From assembly GCA_900541495.1 (NCBI GenBank), contig UQKC01000058.1, positions 1 to 14,136 of the forward strand: a stretch of DNA of 14,136 bases. The letters are read 5' to 3'. Both the position numbers and the translations under genes were made by a program. The notes below the pieces were generated by a model. It was not told the DNA's origin. It worked only from the letters and a program-made list of their open reading frames with translations, and searched no databases. Every line of letters starts with the position of its first letter. The stretch's first letter is position 1. The DNA comes from an uncultured Ruminococcus sp. Its GTDB lineage: Bacteria > Bacillota > Clostridia > Oscillospirales > Ruminococcaceae. Below are positions 3,828 to 10,813 of the stretch, piece by piece.

Positions 3828-5857
3828 TGAGCATCGAGATACTTGCACCTGCGGGAAGCCTTGACAGCATCTATGCCGCCGTGCGATGCGGAGCGAACGC
3901 TGTTTATGTCGGCGGAAGCCGCTTTTCCGCCCGTGCGAACGCGACTAACTTCACCCCCGGGGAGCTGGAAAAAGCGGTCGATTACTGCCACCTGCACAAC
4001 GTTAAAATTTATCAGGCGGTGAATACGCTCGTGTTTGACAACGAGCTTTCCGATTTTCTCAAAGCGGCGAAGCTTTCCGCTGAACTGGGCATTGACGCTT
4101 TCATCGTTCAGGACGTTGGCGCGGCTAAAATGCTGAAGCAGGCTTTGCCTGATATGAAGCTCAACGCTTCAACGCAGATGTCCATTCACACTAAAGAGGG
4201 CGCACTGCTTGCGAAAGAATCGGGATTTTCGAGAGTTGTCCTTTCGAGGGAGCTTTCTTTTAAAACGATAAAAGATATAGCTTCTGCCGATATCGAGGTC
4301 GAAACCTTTATTCACGGCGCGCTGTGTATGTCCGTTTCGGGTCAGTGCTATATGAGCGCGATGATAGGCTCACGAAGCGCCGACCGAGGACTTTGCGCGC
4401 AGGCTTGCAGACTGCCTTTTTCCGCGATAAAAGGGCAGGAACGAAGCGACCTTTCGCTCAAAGACCTTTCGGGAATAGACTTTATCCCCGAGCTTGAAAA
4501 AGCAGGCGTTACTTCGATAAAAATAGAGGGCAGAATGAAGCGCGCGGAGTATGTTGCCGCCGCGGTTTCCGCCTGCCGTGCGAAAGCTGACGGAAAAGAA
4601 CCCGACATTGACACGCTCGAAGCGGTGTTCTCACGAAGCGGATTCACGGACGGCTATCTTACGGGAAAGCTTGGTGAGGAGATGTTCGGAACGCGCCGCA
4701 AGGAGGACGTTGTTGCCGCAAAGGACGTTCTTCCGAAGCTTGCGGAGCTTTATCACAGGGAAACGAAAGCCTGCACTGCCGATTTTGAATGTACGATAAA
4801 ATCGGACGAGCAGGTCACGCTTAAAATGAGTGCGGACGGCGAAACCGTGACCGTTCACGGCGACATTCCGCAGGTGGCGCAGAACCGTCCTACCGACCGC
4901 GAAATGATAGAAAAACAGCTTTCAAAGCTTGGCGACACGCCTTACAGCTTTGGCGAGCTTAAAGTCGACATCGGCGAGGGACTTATCGTTCCTGCATCGG
5001 CACTCAATGCGCTCCGCCGTGAAGCTGTGGAAAAGCTGGATGAAGCAAGGATAAAGGCAAAGCGCAAGTCACAGAGGTTCGTTCCCGTTGAGCTGAACTT
5101 CCCAAAGCTTCTCAACATAAAGCCAATGTCGTTCCGTGCAAGGCTTTACAAGGCTGAACAGCTTTCGGGCGTTTCCGAGAGGTTCGAGATAGCATTTCTG
5201 CCGATAGATACGCTTCTTTCGGGCGTGATAAAAAGCAAGGTCAAGCTTGGTGCGGCTCTGCCGAGGTTCGTAACGGACGAAAAACTGCTTGAAAAAAAGC
5301 TTGAAAAGCTTAAAGCGCTCGGCATAGATGATGTGCTTTGCACAAATTATGCGCACATAAAGCTTTGCCGTGGGAAATTCGTTATGCACGGTGACTTCGG
5401 CTTGAATGTGACGAACTCGCTCACGCTGAAAAAATACGCTGAAATGGGACTTGCCGATGCTACAGCTTCGTTCGAGATGAAGCTTACGCAGATAAATCAG
5501 CTTGGCGATATGCTTCCATACGGTTTCATCGCATACGGACGTTTGCCGCTCATGTTGACGAGAAACTGCCCGATAAAGCAGGCTGTCGGCGGCTGTAAAA
5601 ACTGCACGGGAGGACTTACCGACCGAACGGGACGATTTTTCCCCGTAAAATGCGACGGAATGACGAGTGAAGTGCTGAACAGCGATGTTCTCGTTATGTC
5701 CGACCGCTTGAACGAGGCAAACTGCGATTTTGCGACGCTTATTTTCACGGACGAAACTCCCGAACGTGTAAAGCAGGTCTGCGATTGCTACGAAAAGCGC
5801 AGAAAGCTTGACACGGAGAGCATCACAAGGGGACTTTACTACCGCGGAATCATATAG
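3827..5857 (+). CDS. rlhA: U32 family (collagenase-like) protein with DUF3656, RlhA-like rRNA hydroxylation factor
   Basis: 676 residues. The U32 part (about 1-330) begins with IEILAPAGSLDSIYAAVRCGA and carries the family signature ETFIHGALCMSVSGQC (about 159-174), with C167, C174, C190 and C194 as probable metal or Fe-S ligands. A DUF3656-type domain occupies the middle, and a second cysteine-rich stretch (NCPIKQAVGGCKNCTGG) lies near residue 585. E. coli RlhA, of similar length and layout, is needed for hydroxylation of C2501 in 23S rRNA. Related U32 proteins act in tRNA hydroxylation (TrhP), and others are called collagenases. The RlhA assignment is therefore by length and domain order, with moderate confidence; the U32 family itself is clear. 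Coupled to zapA by a 1-base overlap. Confidence 0.85.
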   Translation: MSIEILAPAGSLDSIYAAVRCGANAVYVGGSRFSARANATNFTPGELEKAVDYCHLHNVKIYQAVNTLVFDNELSDFLKAAKLSAELGIDAFIVQDVGAAKMLKQALPDMKLNASTQMSIHTKEGALLAKESGFSRVVLSRELSFKTIKDIASADIEVETFIHGALCMSVSGQCYMSAMIGSRSADRGLCAQACRLPFSAIKGQERSDLSLKDLSGIDFIPELEKAGVTSIKIEGRMKRAEYVAAAVSACRAKADGKEPDIDTLEAVFSRSGFTDGYLTGKLGEEMFGTRRKEDVVAAKDVLPKLAELYHRETKACTADFECTIKSDEQVTLKMSADGETVTVHGDIPQVAQNRPTDREMIEKQLSKLGDTPYSFGELKVDIGEGLIVPASALNALRREAVEKLDEARIKAKRKSQRFVPVELNFPKLLNIKPMSFRARLYKAEQLSGVSERFEIAFLPIDTLLSGVIKSKVKLGAALPRFVTDEKLLEKKLEKLKALGIDDVLCTNYAHIKLCRGKFVMHGDFGLNVTNSLTLKKYAEMGLADATASFEMKLTQINQLGDMLPYGFIAYGRLPLMLTRNCPIKQAVGGCKNCTGGLTDRTGRFFPVKCDGMTSEVLNSDVLVMSDRLNEANCDFATLIFTDETPERVKQVCDCYEKRRKLDTESITRGLYYRGII

Positions 5858-5859
5858 CG

Positions 5860-6075
5860 GGGAAGCCCCGCGGCAAGTTCGCGCCACGCTCCGCTTTGCT
5901 TCGCTCGTTTTGTGAAGAAATGGGTTTGTGTTCGCGAATAGAGTTGATTTGAAAGCTCTGTTGTTAAAAATTGGATGGGAAGCCCTGTGGCAAATTCGCG
6001 CCACGCTCCGCTTTGCTTCGCTCGTTTTGTGAAGAATGGGTTTGTGTTCGCGAATAGAGTTGATTTGACAGGCTC
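5860..6075 (+). repeat. Direct tandem repeat, ~100-bp unit
   Basis: Copy 1 (5860-5959) and copy 2 (5977-6075) are nearly identical, with few substitutions and one missing A in copy 2, and are separated by 17 different bases. Each contains GCGCCACGCTCCGCTTTGC and a TTCGCGAATAGAG stretch. The unit starts two bases after the U32 stop codon. No ribosome-bound ORF is visible. It fills the 306-bp gap before serS together with the serS promoter and looks like a short interspersed repeat that has duplicated. Confidence 0.85.
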
Positions 6076-6101
6076 TATAGAGGAAAATTTGTAATATACG
6101 G

Positions 6102-6129
6102 TTGATTTTTGCCGCAAATATGGTATAAT
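6102..6129 (+). promoter_or_regulatory. Promoter of serS
   Basis: TTGATT (6102-6107), 16-base spacer, TATAAT (6124-6129), about 35 bases before the serS start. I see no T-box leader (no specifier stem or conserved T-box sequence) in the short untranslated region. Confidence 0.65.
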
Positions 6130-6163
6130 TAAATTAATATTTATGTTTTAAGGAGAGTTTATT

Positions 6164-7462
6164 ATGCTCGATATTAAATTTGTCCGTGAAAATCCGGACG
6201 CTGTAAAGGAAAACATCAAGAAAAAATTTCAGGACGACAAGCTTCCTCTCGTTGATGAAGTAATTGAACTCGATTCAAAGCTTCGTGCCGCAAAGACAAG
6301 AGCTGACGAGCTTCGTGCTATCAGAAACAAGACCTCCAAGGAGATCGGTGCACTTATGGCTCAGGGCAAAAAGGACGAAGCCGAAGAAGCAAAGAAGAAA
6401 GTGACCGCTTTCGGCGACGAGCTTTCCGCACTTGAAAAGGAAGAGAGCGAAACAGAAAAGGAACTCACCGCAAGAATGATGAGGATCCCTAACATCATCG
6501 ACCCGTCCGTTCCTATCGGCAAGGACGACAGCGAAAACGTTGAGATCAAGAGATACGGCGAACCCGTTGTTCCCGATTTTGAGATACCTTACCACTCCGA
6601 AATTATGGAAAGCTTTGACGGCATCGACAAGGAAGCCGCAGGACGTGTTGCAGGCAACGGCTTCTACTATCTTATGGGCGATATCGCAAGACTTCACTCA
6701 GCAGTTCTCGCTTATGCAAGAGATTTTATGATCGACCGCGGCTTCACATACTGTATTCCTCCTTATATGATCCGCAGCAACGTTGTTACGGGCGTTATGA
6801 GCTTTGCGGAAATGGACGCTATGATGTACAAGATCGAGGGCGAAGACCTCTACCTCATCGGTACTTCCGAGCACTCCATGATCGGTAAATACATCGATAC
6901 TATCGTTCAGGAAGACACACTTCCTCACACTCTCACAAGCTACTCGCCTTGTTTCCGTAAGGAAAAGGGCGCACACGGCATCGAGGAGAGAGGCGTTTAC
7001 AGAATCCACCAGTTTGAAAAGCAGGAAATGATCGTTGTATGTAAGCCGGAAGAAAGCCCGATGTGGTTCGACAAGCTCTGGCAGAACACAGTTGACCTCT
7101 TCCGTTCAATGGATATCCCCGTAAGAACTATCGAGTGCTGCTCGGGCGACCTTGCAGACCTCAAAGTCAAGTCCTACGATGTTGAAGCATGGTCACCTCG
7201 TCAGAAGAAGTATTTTGAAGTCGGAAGTTGCTCCAACCTCGGCGACGCACAGGCAAGACGTCTTAAGATCCGTGTAAACGGCAAGGACGGCAAGTATTTT
7301 GCACACACACTCAACAACACAGTTGTTGCTCCTCCGAGAATGCTTATCGCATTCCTTGAAAATCATCTTCAGGCTGACGGTACAGTAACTATCCCTGAAG
7401 TTCTTCGTCCTTACATGGGCGGCAAGGAAGTTCTTGTTCCTAAGAAGTCCTGCGTTAAGTAA
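6164..7462 (+). CDS. serS: Seryl-tRNA synthetase
   Basis: 432 residues, a class II synthetase charging tRNA-Ser with serine in the cytoplasm. The N-terminal MLDIKFVRENPDAVKENIKK and the charged coiled-coil arm (about 30-105) are the tRNA-binding arm. Motif 2 (CFRKEKGAHGIEERGVYRIHQFEK, about 264-287) and a VGSCSNLGDAQARRL segment (about 358-372) are clear. Motif 3 retains its Arg in VVAPPRMLIAFLEN. Two segments differ from the usual bacterial form: LIGTSEHSM where I expect a T-A-E context, and NNTVVAPPR where I expect GSGLAVGR. All catalytic-core parts seem present, so it is probably active. ATG is set by AAGGAGA (6150-6156). Single-gene unit with its own promoter and terminator. Confidence 0.92.
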   Translation: MLDIKFVRENPDAVKENIKKKFQDDKLPLVDEVIELDSKLRAAKTRADELRAIRNKTSKEIGALMAQGKKDEAEEAKKKVTAFGDELSALEKEESETEKELTARMMRIPNIIDPSVPIGKDDSENVEIKRYGEPVVPDFEIPYHSEIMESFDGIDKEAAGRVAGNGFYYLMGDIARLHSAVLAYARDFMIDRGFTYCIPPYMIRSNVVTGVMSFAEMDAMMYKIEGEDLYLIGTSEHSMIGKYIDTIVQEDTLPHTLTSYSPCFRKEKGAHGIEERGVYRIHQFEKQEMIVVCKPEESPMWFDKLWQNTVDLFRSMDIPVRTIECCSGDLADLKVKSYDVEAWSPRQKKYFEVGSCSNLGDAQARRLKIRVNGKDGKYFAHTLNNTVVAPPRMLIAFLENHLQADGTVTIPEVLRPYMGGKEVLVPKKSCVK

Positions 7463-7464
7463 AA

Positions 7465-7500
7465 TTCGGAATTAGGAATTCAGAATGCGAAATTAGTAAT
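7465..7500 (+). repeat. Short degenerate GGAATTAG-type repeats
   Basis: GGAATTAGGAATTCAGAATG followed by CGAAATTAGTAATAAAT is an imperfect run of GAATTAG-like words between the serS stop and its terminator. It looks like slipped-strand repetitive filler. No function visible. Confidence 0.4.
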
Positions 7501-7505
7501 AAATC

Positions 7506-7547
7506 AAAGGCGCAATTCACCTAAAAACGTGAATTGCGCCTTTTCTG
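7506..7547 (+). terminator. Terminator of serS
   Basis: AAAGGCGCAATTCAC (7506-7520) pairs perfectly with GTGAATTGCGCCTTT (7529-7543) across an 8-base loop, followed by TTTCTGTTTTG. With A-rich sequence on the left it could also serve minus-strand transcripts of the LysR remnant. Confidence 0.88.
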
Positions 7548-7562
7548 TTTTGTTTCAAAGAA

Positions 7563-7883
7563 TTATCTGAACCTCAAATACTCAATAAGCTTTTTTACCG
7601 CCGCTGAGGCGTTTTTTCTGCTTTTCAGCACCAAGCCGATATAACGGTATGCGGGAACATCAAGCTCCTTTGCGAGAATATGATACGGCACTCGTTTGAG
7701 TATTAGCTGTGGAAGTATCGCATTCCCCAAACCGCTTTCGACCATTGACATCACAGCGTAATCGTCCCATGTTGTGAAGCGCACGTTCGGTTTAACTCCG
7801 TTCCGCTCTTTTTAAGGTCTGCTATCATTCGGCTTATGCCCGACTGGGTTAGTTGAGCATCTCCGCCGCCTTTGTAAAGCTGC
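7563..7883 (-). pseudogene. LysR-family regulator remnant (HTH joined to C-terminus)
   Basis: The end nearest the EamA remnant encodes the start of a LysR helix-turn-helix in two frames: SFTKAAEMLN, then, after an apparent one-base loss, LTQSGISRMIADLKK. Directly after this the sequence jumps to the end of an effector-binding domain in another frame: VKPNVRFTTWDDYAVMSMVE, then SGLGNAILPQLILKRVPY, ending at 7563. A LysR protein is about 300 residues; here the middle of roughly 150-170 residues is missing. Neither part has a usable start. It is dead as a DNA-binding regulator. The original target may have been the adjacent EamA gene, also a remnant. Confidence 0.85.
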
Positions 7884-8001
7884 CCGTTCAGACTGTTGCG
7901 GTCTGCGGATATCTTGAACCGCTGTCGGCGGTGCTTTTTGCTTCGCTTTTCCTCGGGAAAAGAATGACGGCTTTGCAGTCGGTCGGAGCGGCGCTTATCG
8001 A
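7868..8001 (+). pseudogene. EamA/DMT transporter remnant (C-terminal end)
   Basis: The frame reads AFVKLPVQTVAVCGYLEPLS, then AVLFASLFLGKRMTALQSVG AALI. This matches the last two membrane helices of drug/metabolite exporters (x-Y-L-E-P-x-x-A-x-x-F, then L-G-E/K-R-x-T-x-x-Q-x-x-G-A-x-L-I). All upstream domains are absent, and the remaining piece abuts or overlaps the LysR HTH remnant on the other strand. The frame then continues to a stop at 8036-8038 through the terminator hairpin of the opposite gene, so the last residues are not native. Confidence 0.8.
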
Positions 8002-8047
8002 AAAAAACAATACCCTCGCCGTTCGCATTGAACAGTGAGGGTATTGT
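8001..8047 (-). terminator. Terminator of the GyrI-like gene
   Basis: ACAATACCCTC (8007-8017) and GAGGGTATTGT (8037-8047) form an 11-bp perfect stem. On the minus strand it is followed by a run of seven T (8001-8007). The stem begins within the stop codon of the gene at 8047. Confidence 0.85.
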
Positions 8048-8469
8048 CATACAATATTTTCGCTTATGCCGATATAAATATCGTAGGCATTGTCGGAGGA
8101 ATCGCGCTCGACAATGTACGGTGCGGTTATCGGGGTGAGCGAATTTTTTTCAATATAGTTATTGAGTTCGGCAATGCTTTTCCGTATTGTTCCGAAGCTG
8201 CCGTAGTGTCTTAACCTTGCCGCATTGACGAGCATCACGCGTTCTTTGAAGCTGTAATGCTCATTCGAGAGGAACTCCCTGTTGATCGGAACAAGAAATT
8301 CTGTTCCGTCGTTCCGCTTTGCAACAATGATATCGCCGCAGATATCGAATTTGAGGACGGAGATATTCTCCTTTATACCTCTTAACATCTGCGGAACGAG
8401 ATCATCGCTGACATCTGCACAATGCGAAAGCACTTTTTCCGCTGTCAATGTCTGATGTTCAATTACCAA
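8047..8469 (-). CDS. Small GyrI-like / DUF5085-like protein
   Basis: 140 residues, no signal peptide or membrane segment. The C-terminal half has LRHYGSFGTIRKSIAELNNY, then IEKNSLTPITAPYIVERD and DIYIGIS. This is the arrangement of GyrI-like/SOUL ligand-binding folds (H-x-G-x-Y, helix ending in E-N, then a strand ending in I-Y-I). DUF5085 proteins show a similar pattern. In Gram-positive bacteria such domains are small-molecule sensors, often fused to regulators; here there is no DNA-binding part. The start is TTG (8467-8469), preceded by AAGGCGGTGG, one mismatch from AAGGAGGTG. It sits downstream of a 14-codon micro-ORF on the same strand, with a MITE fragment between, and ends at a strong terminator. 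Function not known. Confidence 0.55.
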   Translation of the reverse strand: MVIEHQTLTAEKVLSHCADVSDDLVPQMLRGIKENISVLKFDICGDIIVAKRNDGTEFLVPINREFLSNEHYSFKERVMLVNAARLRHYGSFGTIRKSIAELNNYIEKNSLTPITAPYIVERDSSDNAYDIYIGISENIV

Positions 8470-8487
8470 ACTGCCACCGCCTTATAC

Positions 8488-8502
8488 TAAGGAAACGCTG
8501 AT
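8488..8502 (-). mobile_element. Single end of the MITE-like element
   Basis: TAAGGAAACGCTGAT is the reverse complement of the right end of the 125-bp element at 3269-3393 (ATCAGCGTTTCCTTA). The rest of the element is absent within the next 100 bases. This is a solo end or decayed copy, and again it lies in the 5' region of a gene. Confidence 0.6.
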
Positions 8503-8528
8503 CGATACACTTCTGTCTGAAACCGCTG

Positions 8529-8573
8529 TTAGCCAAAGATCTTGTTGAGTATATCCATGATTTCACGCCACAT
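8529..8573 (-). CDS. Amphipathic micro-ORF, 14 aa (MWREIMDILNKIFG)
   Basis: On the minus strand GGAGGT (8581-8586) lies 7 bases before an ATG that opens a 14-codon ORF ending in TAA. The product MWREIMDILNKIFG would make a clearly amphipathic helix: W2, I5/M6, L9, I12/F13 on one face and R3, E4, D7, N10, K11 on the other. This is the style of phenol-soluble modulins and of Agr-type peptide leaders, though shorter. It lies divergent from the response regulator and sensor kinase pair, with about 170 bases between starts. It also resembles micro-ORF 5 (2077-2127) in MW, the basic third residue, IMD and a Phe near the end. It could instead be a leader peptide for the downstream GyrI-like gene. 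No convincing promoter of its own seen. Confidence 0.5.
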   Translation of the reverse strand: MWREIMDILNKIFG

Positions 8574-8681
8574 ATCTCTTACCTCCAATGTAATTTATTG
8601 CAAATAAGATACATCGGATCGAGATAATTTTATACGAAAATCGAGTTAAAACCCCGTTTTTTTATGTGAAGCGGAAAAATA

Positions 8682-8710
8682 TTGAAAAATTAACGTTTTT
8701 GTGATATAAT
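8682..8710 (+). promoter_or_regulatory. Promoter of the two-component operon
   Basis: TTGAAA (8682-8687), 17-base spacer, TATAAT (8705-8710). The start near 8717 leaves a 34-base leader before ATG 8751. Confidence 0.75.
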
Positions 8711-8750
8711 ATTTTTGAAAAAATTTTATGGTCAGAACGGGGCGGTGAAT

Positions 8751-9470
8751 ATGAGGATAGCAATTTGCGATGATGAAAAGTTCTTCCGTGGCGAACTGAG
8801 GGCACAGCTGGACAAATATGCGGCAAAATTCGGATTTGACTTTGCCTATTCGGATTTTTCGTCGGGGGATCAGCTGCTGGCAAGTGATATCGAGTTCGAT
8901 CTTATTTTTATGGATTACCGGATGAGCAGCATCAACGGCATAGACACCGTTGACAGGCTTCGCAAAAGGAATGACAAGACCACAGTTATATTTATCAGCA
9001 GCTGCCCCGATGCGGTCTTTGGCAGTCTGCGTGTGCAGACGCACCGTTTCCTTGTCAAGCCGCTTGACTTTGACGAGCTTTGTGAAGCGCTCAATTCGTT
9101 TATGGAAAAGTATAATTCCACGGAATATATCCTTGCCTGCGATGAAGAGAATGACCGTATGAAGCGCATACCCGAATGTGACATTGTTTATGCCGAAGCC
9201 GACAACACCTATTGCAGAATTGTCACCGGGAATGGCTGCTATTTGTACAGAAGCACACTCTCCGAGTTGGCAAAATCGGTAAAGTCAGACTTTTTCTACC
9301 GTTCGCACCGCTCATATCTCGTGAATATGAATTATGTGGAGAATTATTCGCGGACGGAGATAGTTTTTGAAAACGGCGAGCGCGCTTTGCTTACGAAAAC
9401 GAAGCACTTTGATTTCCAGAAAAAATATATGGCTTTCCTCAAACACGGCAAAAGGGAGCTGACGGTATGA
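8751..9470 (+). CDS. LytTR-family response regulator (AgrA/LytR type)
   Basis: 239 residues. Receiver domain (about 1-120): acidic pocket D7-D8 (MRIAICDDE), phospho-acceptor D55 (LIFMDYRM), S84 or S83 (FISS), and K103-P104. LytTR DNA-binding domain (about 140-235) with YAEADNTYCRIVTGNG and FFYRSHRSYLVNMNYV, the characteristic R-x-H-R/K-S-Y/F-L-V-N segment. Such regulators bind pairs of short direct repeats and often control bacteriocin or quorum-sensing genes. The ATG at 8751 is chosen because GGCGGTG lies 4 bases before it; an upstream in-frame start at 8715 would fall at the transcription start. It overlaps the kinase gene by ATGA, so the two are coupled. Confidence 0.9.
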   Translation: MRIAICDDEKFFRGELRAQLDKYAAKFGFDFAYSDFSSGDQLLASDIEFDLIFMDYRMSSINGIDTVDRLRKRNDKTTVIFISSCPDAVFGSLRVQTHRFLVKPLDFDELCEALNSFMEKYNSTEYILACDEENDRMKRIPECDIVYAEADNTYCRIVTGNGCYLYRSTLSELAKSVKSDFFYRSHRSYLVNMNYVENYSRTEIVFENGERALLTKTKHFDFQKKYMAFLKHGKRELTV

Positions 9471-10762
9471 TATATTTTCTGACTTTTATGCACACCGCTT
9501 CGGCATTTTTGACCGTGCATAATTCATGCAGGCTTGCAGAGCTTGTGACCGACCGCAGAGGAAAGCGCGGATATATTCTGCCTGCGGTCTATATTATTTT
9601 ATCGGCGGTATATACTTTTATCTGTAACGCTATGATGAAGCCGCTGATCGATATTTCCCTGCTGGCGGCGACATATATCTGTCTGTTTTTGTGCGTAAAA
9701 AGAGCATCGGGCAGCGGGGTGATCCGTACCGTTTATATCGTGCTGATGTATCTTTCGGCGGATTCACTTCTTCTTTCGCTCGCCGAATGTGCGGTGAGCA
9801 TTTTCCGCGAAGATTATTCTTCCAAATATATAAAGTCGGTGATCTCGCTGATAAACGGTGTTCTGCTTTTTCTCGCCATACATAAGATAGACAAAGGGCA
9901 GAACGCGTTCCGACGGTTCGATGTAATACCGAAGCATATTTATGTTCTGATACTGCTTGCGCTGTTTTTCAGCGGCGGATTGATCGAAAGCCTGCTGACG
10001 ATAACAAATATCCGCGTCCGGGTGACGCTGAGCCGAGCTTTCACGGTGATAAGCATAGTTCTGCTGATATTCATTATAAATTCGCTCGTTTTTTACTGCA
10101 TATCTAAAGTGTATCTTGAAAATGTTTCGTCTATGCTCGAAAAACAGGTGAATATTCAGGTCGATTACTATAAAAAGGCCGATAAGCTCAATAACGAGCT
10201 TCGCAACTTCCGCCACGACTATAAAAATCATCTGCTCTGCGTTCAGGGACTGCTTGACGGCGGAGAATATGACGAAGCAAAGGACTATATCCGCGCCATA
10301 ACGCTCCGACAGACAGCTTCGGGCAGGGAATTTTCCTCGGGAAATGCTATTGTGAATGCTATTCTTGCCGATAAGTCCGAAGCCGCAGAGAACATTGGCG
10401 CAGAACTGCGTTTTCAGGGCATAGTTTATGAAGATATCCCTGCGGTCGATGTATGCACGATATTTGCGAACGCTCTCGACAATGCCCTCGAAGCTTGTGC
10501 AAAGCTCACGGACGGCGAGCCGAAGATAATTTCGGTAAAATGCAGCTATGTAAAGCACATTCAGTTCATAAACATATCAAATCCGACTGCGGAGAATGTG
10601 AATATCGTCAACAATGCCGTTCAGACCTCCAAGGAGGACAAAAACGCCCACGGTATCGGACTTTACAACATTCGCAGGACCGTTGAAAAGTATGACGGTG
10701 AGTTTGATATTTCCTGTGAGGGTGGAATGTTTATGCTTGATGTTGGTTTTAAGGTAAATTAA
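9467..10762 (+). CDS. GHKL sensor histidine kinase (AgrC-like)
   Basis: 431 residues. The N-terminal 210 residues hold about six hydrophobic membrane segments with no large external loop, as in AgrC-type peptide-sensing kinases. The phospho-acceptor is H250 in NFRHDYKNHLLCVQGLL, followed by an ATP-binding domain with an N-box NALDNALEA (about 335-343) and a G-box HGIGLYNIRRTVEKYDG (about 394-410). It would autophosphorylate and pass phosphate to D55 of the upstream regulator. The ligand is unknown: no AgrB/AgrD pair is seen next to it, and the only peptide gene nearby is the divergent 14-codon ORF at 8529-8573. Operon of two genes closed by a strong terminator. Confidence 0.9.
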   Translation: MIYFLTFMHTASAFLTVHNSCRLAELVTDRRGKRGYILPAVYIILSAVYTFICNAMMKPLIDISLLAATYICLFLCVKRASGSGVIRTVYIVLMYLSADSLLLSLAECAVSIFREDYSSKYIKSVISLINGVLLFLAIHKIDKGQNAFRRFDVIPKHIYVLILLALFFSGGLIESLLTITNIRVRVTLSRAFTVISIVLLIFIINSLVFYCISKVYLENVSSMLEKQVNIQVDYYKKADKLNNELRNFRHDYKNHLLCVQGLLDGGEYDEAKDYIRAITLRQTASGREFSSGNAIVNAILADKSEAAENIGAELRFQGIVYEDIPAVDVCTIFANALDNALEACAKLTDGEPKIISVKCSYVKHIQFINISNPTAENVNIVNNAVQTSKEDKNAHGIGLYNIRRTVEKYDGEFDISCEGGMFMLDVGFKVN

Positions 10763-10805
10763 AAAATGCTGCCTGCAGTTTTGAACTGCAGGCAGCATTC
10801 GTTTT
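10763..10805 (+). terminator. Bidirectional terminator between kinase and ohyA
   Basis: AATGCTGCCTGCAGTT (10765-10780) and AACTGCAGGCAGCATT (10784-10799) form a 16-bp perfect stem with a 3-base loop. It is followed by CGTTTTT on the plus strand, and by a run of T on the minus strand (10761-10766). It serves both convergent genes. Confidence 0.9.
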
Positions 10806-10813
10806 TATCTGTT

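Noticed and set aside
5069..6004. 311-codon minus-strand frame
   Set aside because: It is antisense to the U32 gene and extends into the 100-bp repeat. Its composition (many Arg, Ser, His) is typical of a shadow frame.
7853..8038. Functional 61-aa plus-strand protein
   Set aside because: It is the tail of an EamA transporter without the rest of the protein, and its end reads through the terminator hairpin of the opposite gene.
8715..8750. Earlier start for the response regulator
   Set aside because: It would begin at or before the expected transcription start and adds residues not found in receiver domains; ATG 8751 has GGCGGTG in front.
9764..10558. 264-codon minus-strand frame inside the kinase gene
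   Set aside because: Shadow of the sensor kinase, whose H, N and G boxes are clear on the other strand.
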